From: Nitrospirota bacterium
GTDB lineage: Bacteria > Nitrospirota > Nitrospiria > Nitrospirales > UBA8639
NCBI GenBank assembly: GCA_011088105.1
Contig: JAALKI010000009.1
Coordinates: forward strand, 1-64,000
DNA: 64,000 nucleotides
Direction: 5' to 3'
In this document: one piece after another, positions 8,508-16,737 of the stretch
Numbering within the stretch: the first letter of the stretch is position 1
Layout of the letters: each line of letters starts with the position of its first letter
Program-made: the position numbers and the translations under genes
The notes under the pieces: model-generated
Database searches by the model: none
The model's input: the letters and a program-made list of their open reading frames with translations, nothing else
What the model was told of the DNA's origin: nothing

Positions 8508-10690
8508 CTGAAATTGAACAACTGATTCAAGATGTTCAGAGCTTCTCTCCTGATGCCGATGCAAGTCTGATTCGCCTTGCCTATGACTTTTCTGCGACTG
8601 CGCATGCTGGACAGATTCGCCGTTCTGGTGAACCCTATCTTCAACATCCCCTTGCCGTAGCAGGCATTCTCTCATTTCTTAAACTCGATGTGACAGCAAT
8701 TGTTGCTGGGTTATTGCACGATACCGTTGAAGACACGGTTGCCACACAGGAAGAGCTCGAGAAAAAATTTGGAAAGGATGTGGCTCGGCTGGTCGATGGT
8801 GTTACGAAGATTGGGAAAATCCCGTTTAAATCTTATGAGGAAAAACAGGCTGAAAACTTTCGGAAAATGGTGTTGTCCATGGCGGATGATATCCGTGTAG
8901 TGTTTATTAAGTTGGCTGACCGTCTTCATAACATGAGAACGTTGGAGCACTTAGAAGAAACCAAGCAAAAACAAATTGCGCAAGAAACGATAGAGATCTA
9001 TGCGCCGCTGGCGAATCGCTTGGGCATGAGCTGGATGAAGCAGGAGTTAGAAGACCTCTGTCTACAATACTTAAATCCTGATGCATATGCCATGTTAAAA
9101 CTCCGTGTCGCCAAACGAGATGAGGAACGCTATCAATATATTGAATCGGTCATTGCGATTGCGTGTGAAACATTACAGAAAGCTGGTCTGTCAGGGGAGG
9201 TGAAGGGGCGTCCCAAGCATTTATTTGGGGTTCATCAAAAAATGGAACGCCAAGGCATTTCTTTTGAGGAGGTGTACGACCTTACAGCAATTCGGATTAT
9301 CACGGATACAAAATTAAATTGCTATGCCATTCTTGGGTTGATCCATTCAATTTGGCCTCCGGTCCCCGGACGGTTTAAAGATTATATCGCGACGCCACGG
9401 TCTAATTTATATCAGTCCTTGCATACGACGGTTCTAGGTCCTCAAGGAGAGCATGTGGAATTTCAAATTCGGACAGCGCAAATGCATCGGATTGCCGAAT
9501 ATGGTGTGGCAGCCCATTGGCGATATAAAGAAGACGGGGCTATTACGGATCGAGATGAAAAAGTATTTAGCTGGCTTCGTCAATTTGTGGAGTGGCATAA
9601 GGATTTGTCGGATAACCGGCAGTTTATGGACTCCGTGAAATTAGACTTGTTTCACTTGGATCTGTTTCATGATGTGGTGTTTGCTTTTACTCCTAAAGGT
9701 GAAGTGAAAGAATTGCCTGCTGGCTCGACCCCAGTGGATTTTGCCTACGCGATTCATACAGAAGTGGGCCATCATTGTTTAGGAGCCAAAGTCAATGGGA
9801 AGATTGTCTCGCTTCGCTATCACTTGAATAGTGGCGATACCGTAGAAGTGATTTCCTCGGCCAATCAAGTTCCCCATAAAGGGTGGCTCAAATTTGTCCG
9901 AACAACGCGCGCCAAGGCTAGGATCAAACATTGGTTAAAAGGGGAAGAGCAAAAGCAAGGGCTTGAATTGGGCCGTCGTTTGTTGGAACAAGAATTCCGG
10001 CGACACCATCTTTCTTCCGCGCAACTTTTTAAATCCAATGAGTTGGCTCGGGTCGCACAGGAATTTGGAGTGGAGACTGTTGAAGAATTAATCCGAATGG
10101 TGGGGTATGGTCGTCTCCCGGCTATGCAAGTTGTGACAAAATTGCTTCCTGCTCAGCATTCTGAGCCAGGGAAAGATGAAAGTATCAGCGAGGTGCTCTT
10201 GCTCAAACCTCAGCCCGCGTTATTAGAAGCCAAGGCTGTGAAAGTTAAAGGAAGTGGCGATGTGCTGATGCAAATTTCAAAATGCTGCCATCCGATTCCC
10301 GGTGATCGGATCATGGGGTATATCACGCGAGGTCGTGGGCTAACCATTCATTCTGTCACATGTCCGAATTGGGAAGCATTGGACTATGAAAAAGAACGGT
10401 TAGTTGAGGTTGAGTGGGAGACGGATATCCAAGGCACACATGCCGTCAGAATTTCGGTCGTGGCCATGAATCAAACTGGGGTGTTGGCTAAGGTGTCTTC
10501 GGCAATTTCGAGCTGCCAGGCGAATATTAGTCGTGCCGAAATCACAACTCGAGATGATGGGAAAGCAGTACTGGACTTCGTCGTTGACATTGCCAACACG
10601 CTTCATCTAGATCGAATGCTTCAGGCGATTGAGCGTGTGGATGGTGTCACCACCGCGACTCGACGTCGTGGATGGCAGGGTTCTCGATAA
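8489..10690 (+). CDS. rel: Bifunctional (p)ppGpp synthetase/hydrolase, Rel/SpoT type
   Basis: The enzyme makes and degrades the stringent-response alarmone. The 733-residue product has, in order, an HD hydrolase domain with intact LLHDTVEDT and DRLHNMRT motifs (residues about 45-160), a synthetase domain with YQSLHTTV and EFQIRT (about 240-360), a TGS domain (about 395-460), a zinc-finger-like region with CCHPIPGD, and a C-terminal ACT domain. The intact HD motif argues for a bifunctional enzyme, not a synthetase-only RelA. It is translated from a start inside the last codons of recJ. As the only long Rel seen here it is probably the main one, which is inference. Confidence 0.94.
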   Translation: MSVATLTEIEQLIQDVQSFSPDADASLIRLAYDFSATAHAGQIRRSGEPYLQHPLAVAGILSFLKLDVTAIVAGLLHDTVEDTVATQEELEKKFGKDVARLVDGVTKIGKIPFKSYEEKQAENFRKMVLSMADDIRVVFIKLADRLHNMRTLEHLEETKQKQIAQETIEIYAPLANRLGMSWMKQELEDLCLQYLNPDAYAMLKLRVAKRDEERYQYIESVIAIACETLQKAGLSGEVKGRPKHLFGVHQKMERQGISFEEVYDLTAIRIITDTKLNCYAILGLIHSIWPPVPGRFKDYIATPRSNLYQSLHTTVLGPQGEHVEFQIRTAQMHRIAEYGVAAHWRYKEDGAITDRDEKVFSWLRQFVEWHKDLSDNRQFMDSVKLDLFHLDLFHDVVFAFTPKGEVKELPAGSTPVDFAYAIHTEVGHHCLGAKVNGKIVSLRYHLNSGDTVEVISSANQVPHKGWLKFVRTTRAKARIKHWLKGEEQKQGLELGRRLLEQEFRRHHLSSAQLFKSNELARVAQEFGVETVEELIRMVGYGRLPAMQVVTKLLPAQHSEPGKDESISEVLLLKPQPALLEAKAVKVKGSGDVLMQISKCCHPIPGDRIMGYITRGRGLTIHSVTCPNWEALDYEKERLVEVEWETDIQGTHAVRISVVAMNQTGVLAKVSSAISSCQANISRAEITTRDDGKAVLDFVVDIANTLHLDRMLQAIERVDGVTTATRRRGWQGSR

Positions 10691-10714
10691 TCAACAAGAT
10701 GGGGTGCCTGCCGT

Positions 10715-11245
10715 TCAGGGCAGAGTGATGGTGAGCGTTGCTCCCCGCTTTAACTCAAGTGTACTCGCCATGCCTTCGCGAAGTTCAAGCACAAACAACG
10801 CCTTGGCTCGAGGCGTGTATCGGGGGCAAAAATCATCGACTCTCTCACAGATTGGAGCCTTATGGTGAATATCGACAATCTTTCCCTTTTTGTCGATCCA
10901 AATGATGTCTAATGCCATTTTCGTGTTTTTCATCCAAAAGGTCCATCTTGCTGAATCTTGAAAGATGAACAGCATACCATGATCTGGTGCGAGGGAATGA
11001 CGAAACATCAGTCCCTTTCGCCTTTGTTGGGGAGTATTGGCAATCTCAGCATAGAGTGTGACTCCCTTGGAAGTCTGAACCGTTGCCAAGCCTGTGTGGA
11101 GGTCTAACGGTTCGACAGGTAAGCCCTGTGCTGAAGACACCCAAAGGGAAAAGGACAGAATAAGAACGAGGAGAAGGGTAAAAAAAGACCAGCTGGCAGA
11201 ACGATGCCAACAGGCACACATTTCATGTGCTTGCATGACTTCCAT
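10715..11245 (-). CDS. Secreted DUF192 (UPF0127) family protein
   Basis: The 176-residue product has a hydrophobic N-terminal segment (about residues 19-40, ending near SSAQG) that looks like a signal peptide or anchor. A complete DUF192 domain follows, with the family-typical segments RRKGLMFR, GMLFIF, WTFWMKNT and LDIIWID. The domain's biochemical role is not established. The start is uncertain because several Met codons lie in the first nine residues. The gene is convergent with rel, with a 24-base gap and no clear terminator between them. Confidence 0.85.
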   Translation of the reverse strand: MEVMQAHEMCACWHRSASWSFFTLLLVLILSFSLWVSSAQGLPVEPLDLHTGLATVQTSKGVTLYAEIANTPQQRRKGLMFRHSLAPDHGMLFIFQDSARWTFWMKNTKMALDIIWIDKKGKIVDIHHKAPICERVDDFCPRYTPRAKALFVLELREGMASTLELKRGATLTITLP

Positions 11246-11348
11246 GGTAGAAGTCCCTTTTCACTAAAGTCAAATCGGGGATTGGGCAGCTAAAATACGT
11301 ACACATTGTCATTAAAATGTGGCTGTGATCACGTCAATAAATGGTGAG

Positions 11349-11377
11349 TTGACGTTATTAACACTTCTCATTATAAT
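11349..11377 (+). promoter_or_regulatory. Sigma-70 promoter for the tRNA-tuf operon
   Basis: A TTGACG -35 box at 11349-11354 and a consensus TATAAT -10 box at 11372-11377 are separated by 17 bases. The start would lie near 11384, about 140 bases before tRNA-Tyr. The promoter probably drives tRNA-Tyr, tRNA-Gly, tRNA-Thr and tuf, and possibly further. Confidence 0.65.
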
Positions 11378-11522
11378 GCATGGTTTGTGGGTTAGCCGGT
11401 TAAACTAAGGTGTATTGCCTAACTTAATGGTTGGGGTAGGCTACGATTGTCCCACCGTAATCAGCGATCTTTCCTGCTAACTTTGACTACTTGAGGAAGA
11501 TTTTCAAGTCAGTAATGTACAG

Positions 11523-11607
11523 GGGCAGGTACCCAAGTGGTCAACGGGGGCAGACTGTAAATCTGCTGCCATCGGCTTCCAAGGTTCGAACCCTTGCCTG
11601 CCCACCA
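11523..11607 (+). tRNA. tRNA-Tyr (GTA)
   Basis: This is an 85-base type II tRNA with a long variable arm. The acceptor stem GGGCAGG/CCTGCCC is perfect, the T arm is CAAGG-TTCGAAC-CCTTG, and the anticodon GTA is at 11557-11559. The discriminator A is followed by an encoded CCA. It is first in a tRNA-Tyr, tRNA-Gly, tRNA-Thr, tuf array, an arrangement also known in enterobacteria. Confidence 0.96.
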
Positions 11608-11781
11608 TAACTATAGTATGTGAGTAATTTGTGTTGTTGGATGGTGCTGTGGGGTGGAAGTCGTAAAATTGTTGATGGATTAAAGTGGGTTCCGGATTTG
11701 TGGCTACTCCAAAATAGTCAGGCAGCTTTCTTTTTCTCAATGTAAAAGGACTGTAATACAGGTATATACTCAGTGTAGTGG

Positions 11782-11856
11782 GCGGGCGTAGCTCAGTGGT
11801 AGAGTTCCAGCCTTCCAAGCTGGCTGTCACGGGTTCAAATCCCGTCGCCCGCTCCA
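11782..11856 (+). tRNA. tRNA-Gly (TCC)
   Basis: A 75-base tRNA with acceptor stem GCGGGCG/CGCCCGC, anticodon stem CCAGC/GCTGG with TCC at 11814-11816, a T arm with GGTTCAAATCC, discriminator T and an encoded CCA. It lies 174 bases after tRNA-Tyr. Confidence 0.96.
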
Positions 11857-11921
11857 TACCTTCTTATGGAAGCATGAACTTTGATATGTGCTTTGGGCAT
11901 GGGATGTTTGAAGAATGACAA

Positions 11922-11997
11922 GCCCACGTAGCTCAGTTGGTAGAGCACGTCCTTGGTAAGGACGAGGTCACGCGTTCAATCCGCGTCGTGGGCTCCA
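11922..11997 (+). tRNA. tRNA-Thr (GGT)
   Basis: A 76-base tRNA with acceptor stem GCCCACG/CGTGGGC, anticodon stem CGTCC/GGACG with GGT at 11955-11957, discriminator T and an encoded CCA. It is the last tRNA before the first tuf gene. Confidence 0.96.
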
Positions 11998-12115
11998 TGC
12001 ATGTCTCACAAATGCCAAGCTCGGATTGATTAAGGTTGGTAAGTGTGTCGGGCCTCTACATTAGTTGTTCACGTAGTGGAGTAATGGTCGAGTTAAACGG
12101 GTTTTCTTGAGTCAT

Positions 12116-13354
12116 TAGGAGGAGAGGGCATGGCGAAGTCGAAATATGAGCGGCGGAAGCCGCATTTAAATGTGGGAACGATTGGGCACGTGGACCATGG
12201 GAAGACAACCCTAACGTCTGCCTTGACGAAAGTGATGGGCGAAGAAGGGATGGCGAAATTTGTGCCCTATGATGAAGTCGCAAAAGCCAGTGAATCACAA
12301 GGCCGGCGAGACCCCACCAAAATCTTGACCATTGCCATTTCCCATGTGGAATACGAAACCAAAGAGCGACATTATGCACACGTCGATTGTCCTGGTCATG
12401 CGGACTACGTGAAGAACATGATTACAGGCGCAGCCCAAATGGATGGCGCCATTCTCGTCGTGTCTGCCGCGGATGGGCCGATGCCTCAAACCCGTGAGCA
12501 TATTCTTCTGGCGCGGCAAGTAGGTGTGCCCTACATCGTCGTGTTCCTCAACAAAGCTGACAAAGTGGAAGATGCAGAGCTGTTGGAGTTGGTCGAATTA
12601 GAAGTGCGTGAACTCCTGACCAAGTACGGATTCCCTGGTGATCAAGTGCCCATTGTTGTGGGCTCAGCTATCAAGGCCATTGAGGGGGATCAGAGCGATA
12701 TTGGTGTGCCATCTATCATGAAATTGTTGGAGGCGGTGGATAGCTACGTGCCTACACCAGAGCGGGCAATTGATAAGCCCTTTCTGATGCCGATTGAAGA
12801 CGTGTTTACCATCAGTGGGCGTGGGACTGTCGTGACGGGGCGTGTGGAGCGCGGACAAGTTAAGGTGGGCGATGAAATAGAGATTGTGGGATTGCGGGAT
12901 ACCGCGACCACCATCGTGACCGGCGTTGAAATGTTTCGCAAGGTGCTCGATGAAGGGCAAGCGGGGGATAACATTGGCGCGTTGTTGCGGGGGACCAAAA
13001 AAGAAGACGTGGAGCGCGGCATGGTCTTGGCGAAGCCGAAGACGATCACCCCGCACACAAAGTTTCGCGCGGAGGTATATGTGTTAGCGAAAGAAGAGGG
13101 GGGGCGGCATACCCCGTTTTTCAACGGCTATCGTCCGCAGTTCTACTTTCGGACGACGGATGTCACCGGCGTGGTGCACTTAGATGCCGGGGTGGAGATG
13201 GTTATGCCGGGTGATAATGTGTCCTTCACGGGCGAGTTGATCGCGCCAATTGCGATGGAGCAAGGGTTGCGGTTTGCGGTGCGGGAAGGGGGACGGACGG
13301 TCGGCGCAGGCGTGGTGACGGAAATCGTTACGTGATGTATCTTTATTGTTGAGG
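12116..13354 (+). repeat. 1239-bp perfect direct repeat, copy 1 (tuf)
   Basis: The block runs from the ribosome-binding site (TAGGAGGAGAGGGC) through the whole tuf gene to 19 bases past its stop codon. It matches 28309-29547 without any difference that I can see, while the bases just outside differ at once. This sharp-edged identity is the pattern left by gene conversion. Confidence 0.93.
12130..13335 (+). CDS. tuf: Elongation factor Tu (copy 1, beside the tRNA array)
   Basis: EF-Tu delivers aminoacyl-tRNA to the ribosome. The 401-residue protein has the G1 motif GHVDHGKT (residues 19-26), G3 DCPGH (86-90), G4 NKAD, and intact beta-barrel domains 2 and 3. The effector (switch I) segment is unusual: the near-universal RGITI is replaced by [10 protein letters not shown] at residues 59-68, with a few residues inserted, although a Thr (T67) remains where Mg2+ is normally bound. 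The protein is identical to the second copy at 28323. A good ribosome-binding site, AGGAGGAGAGG, precedes the ATG. Confidence 0.97.
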   Translation: MAKSKYERRKPHLNVGTIGHVDHGKTTLTSALTKVMGEEGMAKFVPYDEVAKASESQGRRDPTKILTIAISHVEYETKERHYAHVDCPGHADYVKNMITGAAQMDGAILVVSAADGPMPQTREHILLARQVGVPYIVVFLNKADKVEDAELLELVELEVRELLTKYGFPGDQVPIVVGSAIKAIEGDQSDIGVPSIMKLLEAVDSYVPTPERAIDKPFLMPIEDVFTISGRGTVVTGRVERGQVKVGDEIEIVGLRDTATTIVTGVEMFRKVLDEGQAGDNIGALLRGTKKEDVERGMVLAKPKTITPHTKFRAEVYVLAKEEGGRHTPFFNGYRPQFYFRTTDVTGVVHLDAGVEMVMPGDNVSFTGELIAPIAMEQGLRFAVREGGRTVGAGVVTEIVT

Positions 13355-13363
13355 GACTAGGTC

Positions 13364-13513
13364 ATGAGGGTAATTATTTCATTGGCATGTGGAGAATGTA
13401 AGCGTCGCAATTACTCTACGATGAAAAACAAGAAAAATGATCCGGATAGATTAGAGCGAAGAAAATATTGCCGGTTTTGTCGAAAGCATGTCTCTCATAA
13501 AGAGACAAAGTAA
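13364..13513 (+). CDS. rpmG: 50S ribosomal protein L33, zinc-binding form
   Basis: A 49-residue basic protein, too short for most gene finders, translated from the ATG at 13364 just after tuf. It has two CxxC pairs (residues 9/12 and 36/39), marking the zinc-containing (C+) form of L33. It lies between tuf and tRNA-Trp, the standard place for rpmG upstream of secE-nusG. The ribosome-binding site GAGGG falls at the end of the tuf repeat. Confidence 0.93.
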   Translation: MRVIISLACGECKRRNYSTMKNKKNDPDRLERRKYCRFCRKHVSHKETK

Positions 13514-13579
13514 GCTGGTGTTTGGATCTTTAGCTCATTGGACGTAGGAAAGTGGAATTTAATCGATCATGAACAGCGG

Positions 13580-13655
13580 AGGGGCATGGTGTCAACGGCT
13601 AGCATGTCGGTCTCCAAAACCGAAGGTCCGGGTTCGATTCCTGGTGCCCCTGCCA
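13580..13655 (+). tRNA. tRNA-Trp (CCA)
   Basis: A 76-base tRNA with acceptor stem AGGGGCA/TGCCCCT, anticodon stem TCGGT/ACCGA with CCA at 13614-13616, the discriminator G expected for tRNA-Trp, and an encoded CCA end. It lies between rpmG and secE. Confidence 0.96.
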
Positions 13656-13696
13656 TCATCGATGGTGTGTGACGGATTGATGTATGGGAGAGGTCT

Positions 13697-13891
13697 GTGA
13701 TTAAGCGACTCTGGGGGACCGTCGTAGAGTTCTTGGCCGATGTGCGGGCCGAGTTGAAAAAAGTCTCCTTTCCTACGCGGTCTGAGACGATGGGCTCTAC
13801 CTCCGTCGTGCTAGTTTTTTGTGTCATTATGTCTTTGTATCTGTCGCTCGTGGACTCTCTTCTGGTTTGGCTTATCAGCGTCATGCTGTAA
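13697..13891 (+). CDS. secE: Preprotein translocase subunit SecE
   Basis: SecE clamps the SecY channel in the inner membrane. The 64-residue product is the short single-spanning form: an amphipathic N-terminal helix with the conserved ELKKVSFPT motif (about residues 19-27) and one transmembrane helix (about residues 36-60). The start is GTG at 13697. It precedes nusG by 27 bases, as in most bacteria. Confidence 0.94.
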   Translation: MIKRLWGTVVEFLADVRAELKKVSFPTRSETMGSTSVVLVFCVIMSLYLSLVDSLLVWLISVML

Positions 13892-13918
13892 ACGATTTGA
13901 GTAAGTAGAGGAGATTGA

Positions 13919-14455
13919 ATGGGAAAACATTGGTATGTTCTTCATACCTATGCAGGGTATGAGGGGCGTGTGAAAGCCACGTTGGCTGAGCGGGCGACCC
14001 AAATGAAGTTGGAGGATCAGCTTGGGCAGGTCTTGGTTCCGACGGAAGATGTTATTGAGATTCGGGAGGGTAAGCGCCGTTTGTCCAAGAAAAAATTTTT
14101 CCCAGGGTATGTTCTTGTTGAGTTAGAGGATCCGCTTCGTGATGAAACGCTGATTATGATTAAAGATACCCCCAAAGTAACCGGGTTTGTTGGAGGGGGA
14201 CTTCACCCTATCCCACTGACAGATGAAGAAGTGGACTCATTGCTTAAGCAGTTGGAATCTGGGGCTGTTGCCACGACGGAACGGGTCATATTTTCGAAGG
14301 GTGACAATGTCAGAATTATTGATGGGCCTTTTATGGGGTTTAATGGGTTGATTGATGAGGTCGACCCTGATCATAACCGAGTAAAGGCGCTCGTGAGCAT
14401 TTTTGGGCGTTCAACTCCTGTTGAGCTGACGTTCTCGCAAATTGAGCGTGGGTGA
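13919..14455 (+). CDS. nusG: Transcription termination/antitermination protein NusG
   Basis: NusG binds the RNA polymerase clamp and links it to Rho or to ribosomal protein S10. The 178-residue product has the N-terminal NGN domain (HWYVLHTYAGYE at the start, KKFFPGYVLVE near residue 58) and a C-terminal KOW domain (about residues 122-178, with GPFMGFNGLIDEVD). It is of the usual length and placed between secE and rplK. Confidence 0.96.
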   Translation: MGKHWYVLHTYAGYEGRVKATLAERATQMKLEDQLGQVLVPTEDVIEIREGKRRLSKKKFFPGYVLVELEDPLRDETLIMIKDTPKVTGFVGGGLHPIPLTDEEVDSLLKQLESGAVATTERVIFSKGDNVRIIDGPFMGFNGLIDEVDPDHNRVKALVSIFGRSTPVELTFSQIERG

Positions 14456-14545
14456 ATGTCGGGGGGTCTGCGTGTGGAAGGAGGGGCTCCATCAATGACA
14501 TCGTGCATATTTATACTATCTATTTAACTGAGAGAGCTTTCAGCG

Positions 14546-14971
14546 ATGGCCAAAGAAATTGTTTCACAGATTAAATTGCAAATTCCTGCAGGTAAAGCGA
14601 ATCCAGCTCCTCCGGTCGGTCCTTCATTGGGTCAGCATGGTGTGAATATCATGGAGTTTTGCAAACAGTTTAATGCCAAAACTCAAAAGGAGGAAGGGAG
14701 TATTATCCCTGTTGTTATCTCCGTCTATAAGGATCGTTCCTTTACCTTTATTACCAAGACACCTCCAGCCACCGATCTTCTCAAGAAAGCTGCTGGGATC
14801 ATCAAGGGTTCGGGCGTGCCTCATAAAGATAAAGTTGGACAAATTTCCCAGGTCCAGTTGCAAGAGATCGCAAAGCAAAAGCAAGTGGATTTAAATGCAT
14901 TAGACGTTGAGGGCGCCATGAAGATTATTGAAGGAACTGCTCGTAGTATGGGCATTACGGTTAGTGAATAA
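14546..14971 (+). CDS. rplK: 50S ribosomal protein L11
   Basis: L11 forms the base of the ribosomal stalk with 23S rRNA and is needed for factor binding and for Rel activation. The 141-residue product has the family N-terminus with the Pro-rich segment [14 protein letters not shown] and the C-terminal rRNA-binding domain with [10 protein letters not shown]. It opens the rplK-rplA-rplJ-rplL run, 90 bases after nusG. Confidence 0.97.
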   Translation: MAKEIVSQIKLQIPAGKANPAPPVGPSLGQHGVNIMEFCKQFNAKTQKEEGSIIPVVISVYKDRSFTFITKTPPATDLLKKAAGIIKGSGVPHKDKVGQISQVQLQEIAKQKQVDLNALDVEGAMKIIEGTARSMGITVSE

Positions 14972-15000
14972 CATCGCGATTCAACAAAGAGAGGTTCATT

Positions 15001-15693
15001 TTGGGTAAGAACTTAAGAGCAGCATCTGCCAAAGTTGAGGTAGGGGGATATAGCCTTCAGCAGGCAGGTGAACTGATCAAGGATGTCGCCTTTGCGAAGT
15101 TTGATGAAACGGTCGAGCTTGCCATACGTCTAGGTATTGATCCTAGGCGGGCCGATCAGATGGTTCGCGGAACCACGGTGCTTCCGCATGGCAGCGGGAA
15201 AACCGTTCGGATTTTGGTATTTGCTAAAGGGGAAAAAGAACGTGAAGCCCGAGAGGCAGGTGCGGACTATGTCGGTGCAGACGAGCTGATGGAGAAGATT
15301 AAAGAAGGGTGGTTGGATTTCGATCAGGCTATTTCGACGCCTGATCTTATGGCTTCAGTAGGGAAACTGGGGAAGGTGCTTGGTCCCAGAGGGTTGATGC
15401 CGAATCCTAAGACAGGGACGGTCACCTTCGAGGTGGCGAAGGCTATTCAAGAAATTCGAAGGGGGCGTGTCGAGTACAAGGTAGACAAGGCGGGGATTGT
15501 GCATGTTCCTGTTGCGAAAGCGTCTTTTTCTGCTAGTCAAATTAGTGAAAATGCGCAAGCTGTTTTTAGTTCCATTATGAAAGCGAAGCCTTCCTCTAGT
15601 AAGGGAAGGTATCTCAAAAATGCGACGCTTTCTTGTACCCAAGGTCCTGGGATCCCCCTTGATAGCTTGACGATTGCTCGACATTTTGATTGA
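15001..15693 (+). CDS. rplA: 50S ribosomal protein L1
   Basis: L1 forms the mobile stalk near the E site and in many bacteria represses its own operon. The 230-residue product has the family signature [19 protein letters not shown] (about residues 123-141). Translation starts at TTG 15001 after an AGAGAGG ribosome-binding site. It lies 29 bases after rplK. Confidence 0.96.
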   Translation: MGKNLRAASAKVEVGGYSLQQAGELIKDVAFAKFDETVELAIRLGIDPRRADQMVRGTTVLPHGSGKTVRILVFAKGEKEREAREAGADYVGADELMEKIKEGWLDFDQAISTPDLMASVGKLGKVLGPRGLMPNPKTGTVTFEVAKAIQEIRRGRVEYKVDKAGIVHVPVAKASFSASQISENAQAVFSSIMKAKPSSSKGRYLKNATLSCTQGPGIPLDSLTIARHFD

Positions 15694-15726
15694 GGCCTGA
15701 ATGCGTGAGGGAGAAGGGGTTGTGAT

Positions 15727-16659
15727 ATGAAAAAAGCGGAAAAGGCAGTTATCGCTAGTGAGTTGCACGAACAATTTTCACGTGCACGATTGGCGATTGT
15801 TGCAGAGTGTGGGGGAATTCCGGTGAATCAGTTCACCTTGCTGCGTCGACAGTTGCGAGCTGCTCAGGCGGAGGTCAGGGTTGTGAAGAACACCATCGCG
15901 CAACGGGCTGTGGAGGGCACGACGCTTTTGCCCGTTAAGCTGTTGTTTAAAGGGCAAGTTGCGCTGATTATCGGATATGATGACCCCATCTTGCCGGCAA
16001 AGATTTTGCGAGATTTTATTCGAAGTGAAAAATGTGAAGAAAAGATTCGATATCGAGGCGGAGTACTTGAAGGGAATCCCGTCGAGCCTGTTCAGTTATT
16101 GGCTGCTGCTGATTTGCCGTCTCGAAACGAACTGTTATCCATGCTGTTATCTGTCTTGCAGGGCCCAATGCGGGGTCTTGCGGGTGCGTTGAGTGGCTTG
16201 TGCCGTGGTCTTGTTGCGGTCTTAGTTGCGATTCAAGAAAAAAGGAAAGGAGAGGGCCAAATGGCAACTGCAGAATCGAAGTTATCAAAAGATGAATTTA
16301 TTAGTGCTGTCGAGAGTATGAGTGTCCTGGAGTTATCCGAATTGGTTAAAGGTCTTGAGGATCGGTTTGGTGTCACAGCGGCAGCGCCTGTTGCGGTTGC
16401 GGCCGCTCCTGGCGGAGCGGCGGCAGCGCCTGCTGAGGAAGAGAAAGATGCTTTTGATGTCGTGCTTGCCACCGTCCCAGGTGATAAAAAGATTCAAGTG
16501 ATTAAGGTGGTTCGAGAGATCACAGGGCTTGGCTTGAAAGAAGCAAAGGATTTAGTTGAGTCCGCGCCCAAGGCTGTGAAAGAAGGTGCGTCAAAAGAAG
16601 AAGCTGAAACCATCAAGAAAAAGCTTGAAGAAGTTGGATCGACTGTAGAAGTGAAATGA
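15727..16659 (+). CDS. rplJ: Ribosomal protein L10 reading in frame into L7/L12 (rplJ-rplL fusion)
   Basis: L10 anchors L7/L12 dimers to the ribosome. Residues 1-178 are a normal L10, beginning [17 protein letters not shown] and ending in the helix that binds L7/L12. No stop codon follows: the frame continues directly into the L7/L12 initiator Met at residue 179 and ends at the L7/L12 stop, giving 310 residues. L10 and L7/L12 are normally separate genes with a short gap. An internal ribosome-binding site (AAGGAGAGG) before the L7/L12 ATG means free L7/L12 can still be made. Either this is a real fusion or the L10 stop was lost through a sequencing error; I cannot tell which. Confidence 0.85.
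   Translation: MKKAEKAVIASELHEQFSRARLAIVAECGGIPVNQFTLLRRQLRAAQAEVRVVKNTIAQRAVEGTTLLPVKLLFKGQVALIIGYDDPILPAKILRDFIRSEKCEEKIRYRGGVLEGNPVEPVQLLAAADLPSRNELLSMLLSVLQGPMRGLAGALSGLCRGLVAVLVAIQEKRKGEGQMATAESKLSKDEFISAVESMSVLELSELVKGLEDRFGVTAAAPVAVAAAPGGAAAAPAEEEKDAFDVVLATVPGDKKIQVIKVVREITGLGLKEAKDLVESAPKAVKEGASKEEAETIKKKLEEVGSTVEVK
16261..16659 (+). CDS. rplL: 50S ribosomal protein L7/L12
   Basis: L7/L12 recruits translation GTPases as the multi-copy stalk protein. From the internal ATG at 16261 the product is 132 residues: an N-terminal dimerisation domain ([18 protein letters not shown]), an Ala/Pro-rich hinge (about residues 40-65) and the C-terminal factor-binding domain with [21 protein letters not shown] ribosome-binding site lies six bases before this ATG. 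The same frame is open upstream into rplJ with no stop codon. Confidence 0.93.
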   Translation: MATAESKLSKDEFISAVESMSVLELSELVKGLEDRFGVTAAAPVAVAAAPGGAAAAPAEEEKDAFDVVLATVPGDKKIQVIKVVREITGLGLKEAKDLVESAPKAVKEGASKEEAETIKKKLEEVGSTVEVK

Positions 16660-16737
16660 GTATCTGGTGCACTGCGGGTGAGAGGCTCCCTGTTCTACGG
16701 GAAGACTTTGGCTTGACTGCAGAGGGAAGGAGAGTAC

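Noticed and set aside
11504-11857. Minus-strand open frame of 117 codons covering the tRNA-Tyr and tRNA-Gly genes
   Set aside because: It is the reverse complement of tRNA genes; the MERATGFEPV-like start is a well-known artefact of reading tRNA antisense.
13567-13884. Minus-strand open frame of 105 codons across tRNA-Trp and secE
   Set aside because: It is antisense to tRNA-Trp and secE, and its family-like segment comes from the tRNA sequence.
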